Below are positions 8,397 to 15,593 of a DNA stretch of 64,000 nt, in pieces. This DNA is from Rhodococcus zopfii NBRC 100606 = JCM 9919 (GTDB taxonomy: Bacteria > Actinomycetota > Actinomycetes > Mycobacteriales > Mycobacteriaceae). Location of the stretch: positions 1 through 64,000 of the forward strand of contig NZ_BCXI01000041.1 in NCBI RefSeq assembly GCF_001895025.1, read 5' to 3'. A program made the position numbers and the translations under genes. The notes under the pieces are model-generated. The model was not told where the DNA came from. It made no database searches and saw nothing but the letters and a program-made list of their open reading frames with translations. The first letter of the stretch is position 1; each line of letters starts with the position of its first letter.

Positions 8397-8426
8397 CGCA
8401 CCGGTCTTCTAATCTGGACCGGTGCG
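8397..8426. repeat. Perfect 10-bp inverted repeat spanning a start codon
   Basis: CGCACCGGTC and GACCGGTGCG flank a 10-nt AT-rich loop. The loop contains the TAATCT promoter hexamer, and the right arm contains the GTG start of the serine hydrolase gene. It may be a DNA operator at the promoter or a terminator for the upstream dehydrogenase gene. Confidence 0.6.
8410..8415 (+). promoter_or_regulatory. -10 hexamer TAATCT, leaderless start
   Basis: TAATCT fits the actinobacterial TANNNT -10 element and ends 6 nt before the GTG at 8422. Transcription would therefore begin at or within a base of the start codon. No Shine-Dalgarno sequence is present, which agrees with leaderless translation. Confidence 0.5.
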
Positions 8427-9249
8427 CAGTCTGGATCTGATCTCTCAATGGCCTGTCGACCACGCCGCCGCCGCCGTTCTGACGCGCGGCGGCGTGGTCG
8501 GCACCGTCGGTGACACCGTCGCGGTGTATCCGCTGGCTTCGGTCACCAAGCCCCTCGTTGCGTACGCGGCGCTCGTCGCCGTCGAGGAAGGCGCGATCGA
8601 ACTCGACCAGCCGGCGGGACCGCCCGGATCGACGGTCCGCCACCTGCTCGCTCACGCGTCCGGTCTCGCGTTCGGCGAACGCACCGCCCAGACCGAACCC
8701 GGCCGCAAGCGGATCTACTCGAGTGCCGGGTTCGAGGTGCTCGCCGACCTGATCGCTGCCGAAACGGGGATCGCGTTCCCGGACTATCTGACCGAAGCGG
8801 TGTTCGAGCCGCTGGGCATGCGCGAATCGACACTGCCCGGGCCCGCCGGGCACGGCGGACACTCGTCGGTTGCCGATCTGGCCTACTTCGCCGCCGAACT
8901 GCTCGCCCCGACCTTGATCTCGGGGGAGACATTCGCTGCCGCAACGTCCGTCCAGTTCCCGGGGCTCGACGGTATCGTGCCCGGCTACGGCATGCACAAG
9001 CCCAACGACTGGGGGCTCGGTTTCGAGATCCGCGGGCAGAAGAGTCCGCACTGGACGGGATCGGCCAACTCGCCGCGTACCTTCGGGCATTTCGGACAAT
9101 CCGGCACGTTCCTGTGGGTCGATCCCGAGCCGGGTATCGCGTGCGTCGCGCTGACGAACCGCGCCTTCGGGGACTGGGCGAAACCGCTGTGGCCCCAGTT
9201 CTCCGACGCTGTTTTGGGTGAGATCACAGAAACCTCTCCGGTTCGCTAG
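8422..9249 (+). CDS. Beta-lactamase-family serine hydrolase
   Basis: A 275-residue protein of the class C beta-lactamase/DD-peptidase superfamily. The nucleophile motif SxxK is SVTK (Ser40), a Tyr motif appears as IYSSAGFEVLADL, and the KTG-like position is HFGQSG. The family includes esterases, D-amino-acid peptidases and penicillin-binding proteins; no specific substrate can be named. No signal peptide is visible, so it should be cytoplasmic. The only credible start is the GTG at 8422. That codon lies inside an inverted repeat and 6 nt after a -10 hexamer, with no ribosome-binding site. Confidence 0.85.
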   Translation: MRSLDLISQWPVDHAAAAVLTRGGVVGTVGDTVAVYPLASVTKPLVAYAALVAVEEGAIELDQPAGPPGSTVRHLLAHASGLAFGERTAQTEPGRKRIYSSAGFEVLADLIAAETGIAFPDYLTEAVFEPLGMRESTLPGPAGHGGHSSVADLAYFAAELLAPTLISGETFAAATSVQFPGLDGIVPGYGMHKPNDWGLGFEIRGQKSPHWTGSANSPRTFGHFGQSGTFLWVDPEPGIACVALTNRAFGDWAKPLWPQFSDAVLGEITETSPVR

Positions 9250-9353
9250 CGAAACACCGGTCACAGAGGCAGACTGATTCGAGTGTCGCCGGGTGCGGCC
9301 ACCGTGGACGACGTTCGTTGGGGAAGACGTTCTCGTCGAACACGGAGGTGTGT

Positions 9354-9860
9354 ATGCGCGCGTCGAACCAGTTCGCGGATGCGGCAACGGGAGTGGTCTA
9401 CATCCACTCCTCGCCCGCTGCTGTGTGCCCTCATATCGAGTGGGCGCTGGCTGCCACCCTCGACAGCCGGCCCGATCCGACCTGGATCGGGCAGCCCGCG
9501 GATCCCGGCCTCCTGCGCACCACCGTCAACTGGACCGGCCCCGTGGGCACCGCCGCCCGGCTCGTCGACGCGCTGCGTGTGTGGCAGATGCTCCGGTTCG
9601 AGGTCACCGAGGATCCCAGCGAAGGCGTCGACGGCGAGCGCTACAGCTACGCCCCCGGACTCGGCTTGTGGCGCGGCAACACATCGGCGAACGGCGACGT
9701 TGTGGTCGGTGAGGGTCGCCTGCGCGCACTGCTCGCGTCGGGCAACCTCGCCGCCGAACTGCACCGAGCCCTCGGCACGGCGTGGGACGAGGTGCTCGAG
9801 CCGTACCGCAGCGGCGGTGACGGCGCCGAGGTCACCTGGTTGCGCCGCAACGTGGGCTGA
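9354..9860 (+). CDS. DUF3145 family protein
   Basis: A 168-residue protein starting MRASNQFADAATGVVYIHS, the typical N-terminus of the actinobacterial DUF3145 family, which has no known function. The region TNWxGPVGTAARLVDALR followed by RFEVTEDPSEGVDGER is conserved in the family. The ATG at 9354 has GGAGG 5-6 nt upstream and is preferred to an earlier in-frame start at 9318. Position next to accD6 and the FAS-II operon is also seen in related genomes (from memory). The last codons and the stop lie within the first unit of a 25-bp tandem repeat. Confidence 0.9.
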   Translation: MRASNQFADAATGVVYIHSSPAAVCPHIEWALAATLDSRPDPTWIGQPADPGLLRTTVNWTGPVGTAARLVDALRVWQMLRFEVTEDPSEGVDGERYSYAPGLGLWRGNTSANGDVVVGEGRLRALLASGNLAAELHRALGTAWDEVLEPYRSGGDGAEVTWLRRNVG

Positions 9861-9910
9861 CCGGTTGCGCCGCAACGGGAGCCGACCGGTTGCGCCGCAA
9901 CGGGTCGAGT
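9836..9910. repeat. Three tandem 25-bp repeats overlapping the DUF3145 stop codon
   Basis: Units start at 9836, 9861 and 9886. Each contains the palindromic core GTTGCGCCGCAAC, and the units diverge only in their last 8-9 bases. The first unit encodes the WLRRNVG terminus and ends exactly with the TGA stop codon. Expansion by slipped replication is the simplest origin. Confidence 0.85.
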
Positions 9911-9952
9911 GTCGCAAGTACGAAGAGCGAACCTCCACCGGGCGAACACGCC

Positions 9953-9989
9953 GAAGCCCTCCCGGATCGACGAGATCCGGAAGGGCTTC
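9953..9989. terminator. Bidirectional terminator between DUF3145 gene and accD6
   Basis: GAAGCCCT/AGGGCTTC outer arms continue into CCGGAT/ATCCGG inner arms around a 7-nt loop, giving a nearly uninterrupted 14-bp stem. It lies between two convergent genes, 15 nt beyond the accD6 stop. Confidence 0.75.
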
Positions 9990-10004
9990 GTGCCGTACCG
10001 CCCC

Positions 10005-11438
10005 CTACAGTGGGATGTTCTTGTGCTCCCCGCGGCCCGGCGTCGCGCCGGCGAGTGCCGCGGTCAGGGTGCTGCGGGTCGTGGCGGGGTCGATCAGTTC
10101 GTCGACGACACCGATCGACATCGCCCGGCCGACACCGCCGGCGATCGCCTCGTGTTCGGCCGCGAGACGGTCGTGCAGCGCTTCGCGTTCCTCGTCCGGG
10201 GCGGCCGCGAGGGCACGCTTGTGCAGGATGCCGACGGCGGCCTTGGCGCCCATCACGGCGACCTCGGCTTCCGGCCACGCGAACACCGCGGTCGCGCCGA
10301 GCGCGCGCGAATTCATGGCGATGTAGGCGCCACCGTAGATCTTGCGGGTCACCAGCGTGACGCGGGGAACGCGCGCTTCGGCGAAGGCGTGCAGCAGTTT
10401 CGCGCCGCGGCGCACGACCCCCTCCCATTCCTGTCCGACACCGGGCAGGTAGCCGGGCACGTCGACGAGGACGACGAGGGGCACACCGAACGCATTGCAC
10501 ATGCGCACGAAACGCGCGGCCTTCTCGGCGCTCTCCGAGTTGAGGCATCCGCCGAGCCGCAGCGGGTTGTTGGCGATGACACCGACCGTGCGACCGCCGA
10601 GACGGCCGAATCCGGTGACGACGCTGCGCGCCCAGTTGCCTTGGAGCTCTTCGAAACTCGATTCGCCTTCGACGTTGTCCAGCAGTTCGTGGACGATCGG
10701 CCGCACGTCGTAGGCGCGCCGCGGAGATGCGGGCAGCAACGCCCGCAGGTCGGTGTCACCGCGAGCGGCGACGGCCGCGTCGAACTCGCCTTGGTCGGCG
10801 AGCATCGACACCAGGCGCCGCGCGCGATGCAGGGCGTCCTCTTCGTCCTCGGCGGCGATGTGCGCGACACCGGACTTCTTGGTATGTGTGTCCGGGCCCC
10901 CGAGCGACTCCATATCGACCTGTTCACCGGTGACGCTGCGCACCACATCGGGTCCGGTCACGAACACCCGTGCTTCCGGCGCCATGATGACGACGTCGGT
11001 GAGCGCGGGACCGTAGGCCGCGCCGCCCGCGGCGAAACCGAGAACGACGGAGATCTGGGGGATCCGGCCGGAGGCGCGGACCATGGCCTCGAACACGAGG
11101 CCGACGGCGTGCAGGGCCTCGACACCCTCGGCGAGACGGGCGCCTCCGGAGTGCCAGAGGCCGACGATCGGCAGGTCGAGATCGATCGCGGTGTCGATCG
11201 CGGTGACGATGTGCTTGCAGCCTTCGACACCCATGGCGCCGCCCATCACGGTGGCGTCGGAGCAGTAGGCGACGGTGCGAATCCCGTCGATGTCGCCGAT
11301 CGCGGCCAGGACGCCCGACTTGTCACGCGGATGCAGGGTTTGGGCGGTGCCGGCGTCGAACAGATTCTCGAGCCGCGTCAGCGGGTCGCGAGGGTCCACC
11401 GCGGTGTTCCGAGTATCGGCAGGATCCAGAATGGTCAT
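10005..11438 (-). CDS. accD6: Acyl-CoA carboxylase beta subunit AccD6
   Basis: A 477-residue carboxyltransferase with both crotonase-like halves. The acyl-CoA side oxyanion region is SGGARLAEGVEAL and GFAAGGAAYGPALTD, and the biotin side is GYLPGVGQEWEGVVRRGA followed by KIYGGAYIAMNSR. It transfers carboxyl from biotinyl-AccA to acetyl- or propionyl-CoA. In mycobacteria AccD6 supplies malonyl-CoA for fatty-acid elongation (established) and is encoded last in the FAS-II operon, as here. The ATG at 11438 has an excellent GAGGAG. The gene is separated from kasA by about 100 nt containing a 12-bp-stem hairpin, so its expression may be partly uncoupled from the upstream genes. Confidence 0.95.
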   Translation of the reverse strand: MTILDPADTRNTAVDPRDPLTRLENLFDAGTAQTLHPRDKSGVLAAIGDIDGIRTVAYCSDATVMGGAMGVEGCKHIVTAIDTAIDLDLPIVGLWHSGGARLAEGVEALHAVGLVFEAMVRASGRIPQISVVLGFAAGGAAYGPALTDVVIMAPEARVFVTGPDVVRSVTGEQVDMESLGGPDTHTKKSGVAHIAAEDEEDALHRARRLVSMLADQGEFDAAVAARGDTDLRALLPASPRRAYDVRPIVHELLDNVEGESSFEELQGNWARSVVTGFGRLGGRTVGVIANNPLRLGGCLNSESAEKAARFVRMCNAFGVPLVVLVDVPGYLPGVGQEWEGVVRRGAKLLHAFAEARVPRVTLVTRKIYGGAYIAMNSRALGATAVFAWPEAEVAVMGAKAAVGILHKRALAAAPDEEREALHDRLAAEHEAIAGGVGRAMSIGVVDELIDPATTRSTLTAALAGATPGRGEHKNIPL

Positions 11439-11473
11439 CGGTGCTCCTCGGGAAGGGCGGGTGGTGGGGTGAA

Positions 11474-11512
11474 CGTGGTGGAGGTGCCGAGAGGGATGGA
11501 ACCTCCACCACG
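11474..11512 (-). other. Intercistronic hairpin, kasA-accD6
   Basis: CGTGGTGGAGGT and ACCTCCACCACG are perfectly complementary 12-bp arms separated by 15 nt. There is no following U tract in the minus-strand transcript, so it may act as a processing or stability element, or as a partial terminator that lowers accD6 transcription. Confidence 0.65.
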
Positions 11513-11536
11513 AACATCGAGCGGGCGTCGGACGGG

Positions 11537-12790
11537 TCAGACCCGGCCGAACGCGAGCGCCACGTTGTGCCCACCGAATCCGAACGAGTTGTTCAGCGCG
11601 AAATCGAATTCGCCGTAGCGCGGTTCACCCTTGACCACGTCGAGATCGATTTCTGGATCCTGATTCTCGAGGTTGAGCGTGGGCGGAATGACTCCGTCCC
11701 GCAGGCTCAGGACCGTCAGTACTGCCTCGAGCGCACCGACCGCGCCGATCGAATGTCCGAGCGCGGACTTCGGTGCATAGATCGCGGCGTGCTTACCCAC
11801 GGCCGCACCGATCGCCTTCGCTTCGGCGATATCGCCGATCGGGGTGGCCGTTGCGTGCGCGTTGACGTGGGCGATGTCGGACTTGGTGAGTCCGGCGGTC
11901 TCGATTGCCCTGGTCATCGCGCGGGCAGCACCCGTGCCCTCGGGGTCGGGAGCCACGATGTGGTATCCGTCCGAGGTGATTCCGGCGCCCAGGACGCGGG
12001 CGTGGATCGTCGCACCACGTGCCTTGGCGTGCTCCTCGGATTCGAGGACGAGCATTGCGCCCGCCTCACCGAAGACAAATCCGTCGCGGCCCGTGTCGAA
12101 CGGGCGGGACGCGCCCTTCGGGTCGTCGTTGCGGGTGCTCAGCGCGCGCATCATCGCGAAGCTGGCGGTGGCAACCGCATCGAGCTGACCTTCGACACCA
12201 CCGGCGACGATGATGTCGGCGTCACCGAGCGCGATCATCCGGTACGCGTGGGCGATTGCCTCGGAGCCGGACGAGCACGCCGACACCGGCGTGATGACCC
12301 CGGCGCGGGCGCCGAGTTCGAGGCCCACCGTGGCCGAGGGACCGTTCGGCATGACCATCTGCACTGCGAACGGTGACACCTTGCGGTAACCACCGGCGCG
12401 CAGCTTGTCGACGGCGTCGATGAGGCTTTCCCCACCGCCGAGACCGGTACCGATGACGACACCGAGCCGCTCGTGCTCGACCTCCGGGCTGCCGGCGTTC
12501 TTCCACACCGTGCGCGCGAGAGTCAACGCGAGCCGCTCGACGAAACTCATGCGGCGGATCTCGACGCGGGAGAGTCCTTCGTCCGGGCTGACCTTCAGGG
12601 TTCCGCCGATGCGGACCGGAAGGTCGAACTCTTCGACGAAGCCGCCGGTGAGTGCGCCGATGCCGCTTTCCCCGGCGAGGAGTCCCTTCCACGTGGCATC
12701 CACATCACCGGCGATCGACGTCGTGGCCGCAAGGCTGGTGACGACGACGTTGCGCAACGTACGAGAGGCGGAAGTCACGGTCGGGCTCAC
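11537..12790 (-). CDS. kasA: Beta-ketoacyl-ACP synthase KasA (FAS-II)
   Basis: A 417-residue condensing enzyme of the KAS I/II class. The Cys-His-His triad is visible: Cys172 in SACSSGSEA, His312 in VNAHATAT and His346 in SALGHSIGA. It condenses malonyl-ACP with long-chain acyl-ACP during meromycolate chain extension (established for the mycobacterial orthologue). The GTG start overlaps the acpM stop as GTGA, indicating translational coupling. Only one KAS gene separates acpM and accD6, so the kasB duplicate of mycobacteria is absent at this locus. The C-terminus [18 protein letters not shown] is typical. Confidence 0.96.
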   Translation of the reverse strand: MSPTVTSASRTLRNVVVTSLAATTSIAGDVDATWKGLLAGESGIGALTGGFVEEFDLPVRIGGTLKVSPDEGLSRVEIRRMSFVERLALTLARTVWKNAGSPEVEHERLGVVIGTGLGGGESLIDAVDKLRAGGYRKVSPFAVQMVMPNGPSATVGLELGARAGVITPVSACSSGSEAIAHAYRMIALGDADIIVAGGVEGQLDAVATASFAMMRALSTRNDDPKGASRPFDTGRDGFVFGEAGAMLVLESEEHAKARGATIHARVLGAGITSDGYHIVAPDPEGTGAARAMTRAIETAGLTKSDIAHVNAHATATPIGDIAEAKAIGAAVGKHAAIYAPKSALGHSIGAVGALEAVLTVLSLRDGVIPPTLNLENQDPEIDLDVVKGEPRYGEFDFALNNSFGFGGHNVALAFGRV

Positions 12791-13065
12791 TCGTTGTCGT
12801 TCGAGATCTGAACGCCCTCGGCCTCGAGCTTCTGGATGTAGGCGACGATGTCACCCACCGTGCGAAGGTTCGCGAGGTCCTCGTCCGGAACCTTGACGCC
12901 GTACTTGTCCTCGGTCTGGACGGCGATCTCGACCATGGAGAGGGAGTCGATGTCGAGATCGTCGACGAAGGACTTCTCGATGGTCACCTCGGAGGGCTCA
13001 ATACCGGTGACCTCTTCGATGATCTCCGCGAGACCGGCGATGATTTCTTCCTGGCTGGTGGCCAC
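12787..13065 (-). CDS. acpM: Meromycolate extension acyl carrier protein AcpM
   Basis: A 92-residue ACP with the phosphopantetheine-attachment motif [11 protein letters not shown] (Ser41). It begins [18 protein letters not shown] and is nearly identical through the core to mycobacterial AcpM. It is shorter: the long C-terminal extension of the M. tuberculosis protein (about 115 residues in total) is missing and the chain ends [12 protein letters not shown]. The GTG at 13065 is preceded by GGGAG at a normal distance. It carries growing chains between FabD, KasA and the other FAS-II enzymes. Two strong hairpins precede it in the fabD-acpM spacer. Confidence 0.95.
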   Translation of the reverse strand: MATSQEEIIAGLAEIIEEVTGIEPSEVTIEKSFVDDLDIDSLSMVEIAVQTEDKYGVKVPDEDLANLRTVGDIVAYIQKLEAEGVQISNDNE

Positions 13066-13107
13066 GTCGTGGCTCCCTTCATGTGTTTCAGTGTGGAGGT
13101 CTGTCAT

Positions 13108-13128
13108 CCGGCCGGACGTTCCGGCCGG
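13108..13128 (-). other. Hairpin in the fabD-acpM spacer, acpM-proximal
   Basis: CCGGCCGGA-CGT-TCCGGCCGG is a perfect 9-bp stem with a 3-nt loop, about 43 nt upstream of the acpM start codon. It could protect the acpM message from upstream decay or set the relative ACP level. Confidence 0.65.
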
Positions 13129-13157
13129 GCCCGGGTGCCCGGATCGGGCGTACCCGT

Positions 13158-13184
13158 GTTGCTGCGCGGTGCGCGCGCAGCAAC
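13158..13184 (-). other. Hairpin abutting the fabD stop codon
   Basis: GTTGCTGCGC and GCGCAGCAAC form a perfect 10-bp stem with a 7-nt loop, immediately downstream of the fabD stop codon. No U tract follows in the transcript. A role in mRNA processing or partial termination is inferred. Confidence 0.65.
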
Positions 13185-14102
13185 CTAGCCGAGTCCGGGC
13201 AACTCGGCCAGTGCCGTGAAATCGTCCGCGGACTTGAGCGCCAGGGTGGGGGTGCCGCGCATTTCGCGCTTGGCAATACCCACCAAGGTGTTCGCCGGGG
13301 GCAGTTCCACGACGGCCGTGACCTGGGCGGTGCGCAGATGCGCGGTGCACAGGTCCCACCGCACAGGCCGGGTCACCTGTGCGGCCAGCTTGGAGAGTGC
13401 GTCCGTTCCGGACGCAACCGGTGCGCCGTCGAAGTTGGACAGCAGGGTGCGGGTCGGTTCGCTGGGAGCGATCTTCGCCGCGGCGTCGGCGACCGCTTCC
13501 TGGGCGGGCACCATGAATCGGGTGTGGAAGGCGCCGGCGACCGGCAACTGCCGGATACGCGCCTTCTCGGGCGGGTTCGCGGCGAGTTCCTCGAGAGCCG
13601 AGATCCGGCCGGCGGCGACGATCTGTCCGGCCGCGTTCACGTTGGCCGGAGTCAGGTCGAGCTCGGCGAGCCGTGCGAGAACCTCGTCCTCCGCGCCACC
13701 GAGGACCGCGGACATGCCGGTCGGCTCGAGGGCACATGCCTTGGCCATCTCCGCACCGCGGATCGCGGCGAGGGTGACGGCGTCGTCGGCGGTGATGACG
13801 CCGGCGATCGCAGCCGCGGCGAGTTCACCGACCGAATGTCCCGCGACGATCGTGTCCGCCGGGACGAGGCCGCGGGCTTCGAGTTCTTCGTGGGCGAGCA
13901 GGGCCGTGGCGACGACCAGCGGCTGGGTCACCGCCGTATCGGTGATCTCCTCCGCCGTGGCGGTGGTGCCGAGGCGCTCGAGGTCCAGCCCGGCCGCCTT
14001 GGACCAGACCTGGACGCGATCGCGAGCGCCGGGCTGCTCCAACCAAGGAGCGAGCATGCCGGGTGTCTGGGAGCCCTGACCGGGGGCGAGCAGCGAAATC
14101 AC
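13185..14102 (-). CDS. fabD: Malonyl-CoA:ACP transacylase FabD
   Basis: A 305-residue transacylase. The catalytic Ser90 lies in VAGHSVGELAA, the conserved Arg in IRGAEMA, and the catalytic His193 in AGAFHTRFM. It loads malonyl groups onto AcpM and is the first enzyme gene of the operon. The GTG at 14102 starts the standard N-terminus VISLLAPGQGSQTPGM; the longer open frame upstream is non-homologous. No clear Shine-Dalgarno precedes it, and TAGGGT at about 14118-14123 on the minus strand could be a -10 element giving a short leader. Confidence 0.95.
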   Translation of the reverse strand: MISLLAPGQGSQTPGMLAPWLEQPGARDRVQVWSKAAGLDLERLGTTATAEEITDTAVTQPLVVATALLAHEELEARGLVPADTIVAGHSVGELAAAAIAGVITADDAVTLAAIRGAEMAKACALEPTGMSAVLGGAEDEVLARLAELDLTPANVNAAGQIVAAGRISALEELAANPPEKARIRQLPVAGAFHTRFMVPAQEAVADAAAKIAPSEPTRTLLSNFDGAPVASGTDALSKLAAQVTRPVRWDLCTAHLRTAQVTAVVELPPANTLVGIAKREMRGTPTLALKSADDFTALAELPGLG

Positions 14103-14169
14103 GAAGATCAGGGAACACCCTACAGCGCCCTCCTCGAGATGTCGGCGGGAATGAAGTCTCGCGCAGGGA

Positions 14170-14188
14170 TTTGTAGGGTTTCTACAAA
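14170..14188. promoter_or_regulatory. Inverted repeat upstream of fabD, candidate MabR operator
   Basis: TTTGTAG-GGTTT-CTACAAA has perfect 7-bp arms and a 5-bp spacer. It lies about 68 nt upstream of the fabD start, in the only promoter-sized gap between mabR and fabD. MabR is known in mycobacteria to bind the fasII promoter. The exact correspondence of this repeat to its site is inference. Confidence 0.6.
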
Positions 14189-14230
14189 AGCCCAAGTGGG
14201 CCGTCTCTATCGATCGACCGCCGACCTGTG

Positions 14231-15544
14231 TTACGTGCCCGAATCGCGAAATGTGAACCGTGTGACTGATGGGGACGGAGTTCGGAGTTTGTTATGACTT
14301 CGAGCCAACCGACCCACTGTCGCAGCGATTCGGAGAACGTAAGCATCACGGGGATTCGTGGGGTCGCGACCGGTCACCTCTGTGATCCGCTTCAAGCGAT
14401 ACCGGACGGTATTTGGATGAACAAACAGCTTTCGTGCGCAGGTCTCGACAGCACCCCCGCTGTCGAGATATGCGTCGAGCGTGTTCGACAGCGCCGAACC
14501 GGCCGCGGCCAGCGGCCCGACGATGTAGTCCTCGAGTGCCTCGATCGCCGCCGTGTCGCCCAGCAGCGCGCGTTCGGGCAGCAACTCGGTGGCGTGCACG
14601 GGGCGCGGGGCGCCGGGCCATCCCGCCACCGCTTCCATCGCGGCCATCGCCTCGACCGCAGAAACATGCGCGGAGCCGAGCGCAGGGGTGGTCGGACCGA
14701 TCACGACCGCGTCGTCCGAGAACGCCCGCATCAGTTCGTCGCGGAACGCCACCGCGTCCGGTGCGCCGTGCAATATCCCGCTGACGACCATCACGAGCCG
14801 CTCACCCTGCACGACCGCCAGTGCCGCGCGCCCGTGCTGCTGGGCGATGGTGTGCACCGTCGTCACCACCGACACGTTCTCGTCCGGCGGCGGGGTCCCC
14901 ACGATCACGGTTGCGGGGGCCGTCGCGTCCCAGTTGAGGGTCGCCGCGCGGGACTGCATGTCGGCACCGGTGTCACCGCGCACCACGGCGTCGACGACGA
15001 GCGCCTCGAGCCGCGTGTCCCACGCGCCGCGTGACTCGGCGGCGCTCGCGTACACCGACGCGGCCGCGAAACCCAGCTCGCGGCCGTACCGCAGGATCGC
15101 CTCCGTCAACGCCACCAGTTGCTGCTCGTTGCGAGCGAGCGCCGGCAGCCATTGCTCGAAGAACTCCATCGCGGCCCGCACCATGTCGACGGTCTGCCGC
15201 AACGTCAGCCGCCGCGCCAGGTCCTGCGGGATCACCTGGTACGCGTCGGTGCTGAACCGGATGTCGATCTCCGGGTCGCGCACCCACTCGATGAAGTCGA
15301 CGACCGACGACTGGATGACCAGCTGCACCGTCGCCCGCTGCGAGGCGTCGAGGTCGGAGAAGAACGGCAACTGCTCCTGCATCACGTGCACGGCCTCGGT
15401 GGACAGGCGGCCGGAGAACTGTTTGACGCGACGCAGCAGTGCGTCGGGCAGCGGCGCGCGCTCCGGACGCGCCGGCGGCACCGGGCGCCCCGTGGGGGTG
15501 CCCGGTGCCCGTGTCAGCCGCGGTGCCGCGGAGTCCTCGACCAT
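14231..15544 (-). CDS. mabR: MabR, PucR-family regulator of FAS-II genes
   Basis: A 437-residue regulator immediately upstream of fabD on the same strand. The C-terminal PucR-type helix-turn-helix is clear: DAYLDSGGAVETCARKL then VHPNTVRYRLKRITEVTGR. The preceding ~350 residues form the family's sensory/GGDEF-like region, with an RsbT-like N-terminal part (QLVIQSSVVDFIEWVRDPE). The mycobacterial orthologue (Rv2242) controls fabD-acpM-kasA-accD6 and responds to long-chain acyl-CoA (established). Identical gene context supports the name. Its start is 49 nt downstream of the aceE stop, so it may be cotranscribed with aceE. Confidence 0.93.
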   Translation of the reverse strand: MVEDSAAPRLTRAPGTPTGRPVPPARPERAPLPDALLRRVKQFSGRLSTEAVHVMQEQLPFFSDLDASQRATVQLVIQSSVVDFIEWVRDPEIDIRFSTDAYQVIPQDLARRLTLRQTVDMVRAAMEFFEQWLPALARNEQQLVALTEAILRYGRELGFAAASVYASAAESRGAWDTRLEALVVDAVVRGDTGADMQSRAATLNWDATAPATVIVGTPPPDENVSVVTTVHTIAQQHGRAALAVVQGERLVMVVSGILHGAPDAVAFRDELMRAFSDDAVVIGPTTPALGSAHVSAVEAMAAMEAVAGWPGAPRPVHATELLPERALLGDTAAIEALEDYIVGPLAAAGSALSNTLDAYLDSGGAVETCARKLFVHPNTVRYRLKRITEVTGRDPTNPRDAYVLRIAATVGRLARSHNKLRTPSPSVTRFTFRDSGT

Positions 15545-15593
15545 GGCACGAAACTACGCCCGTGGCCGATCGCCCGTCGCAGGACGTGCACGA

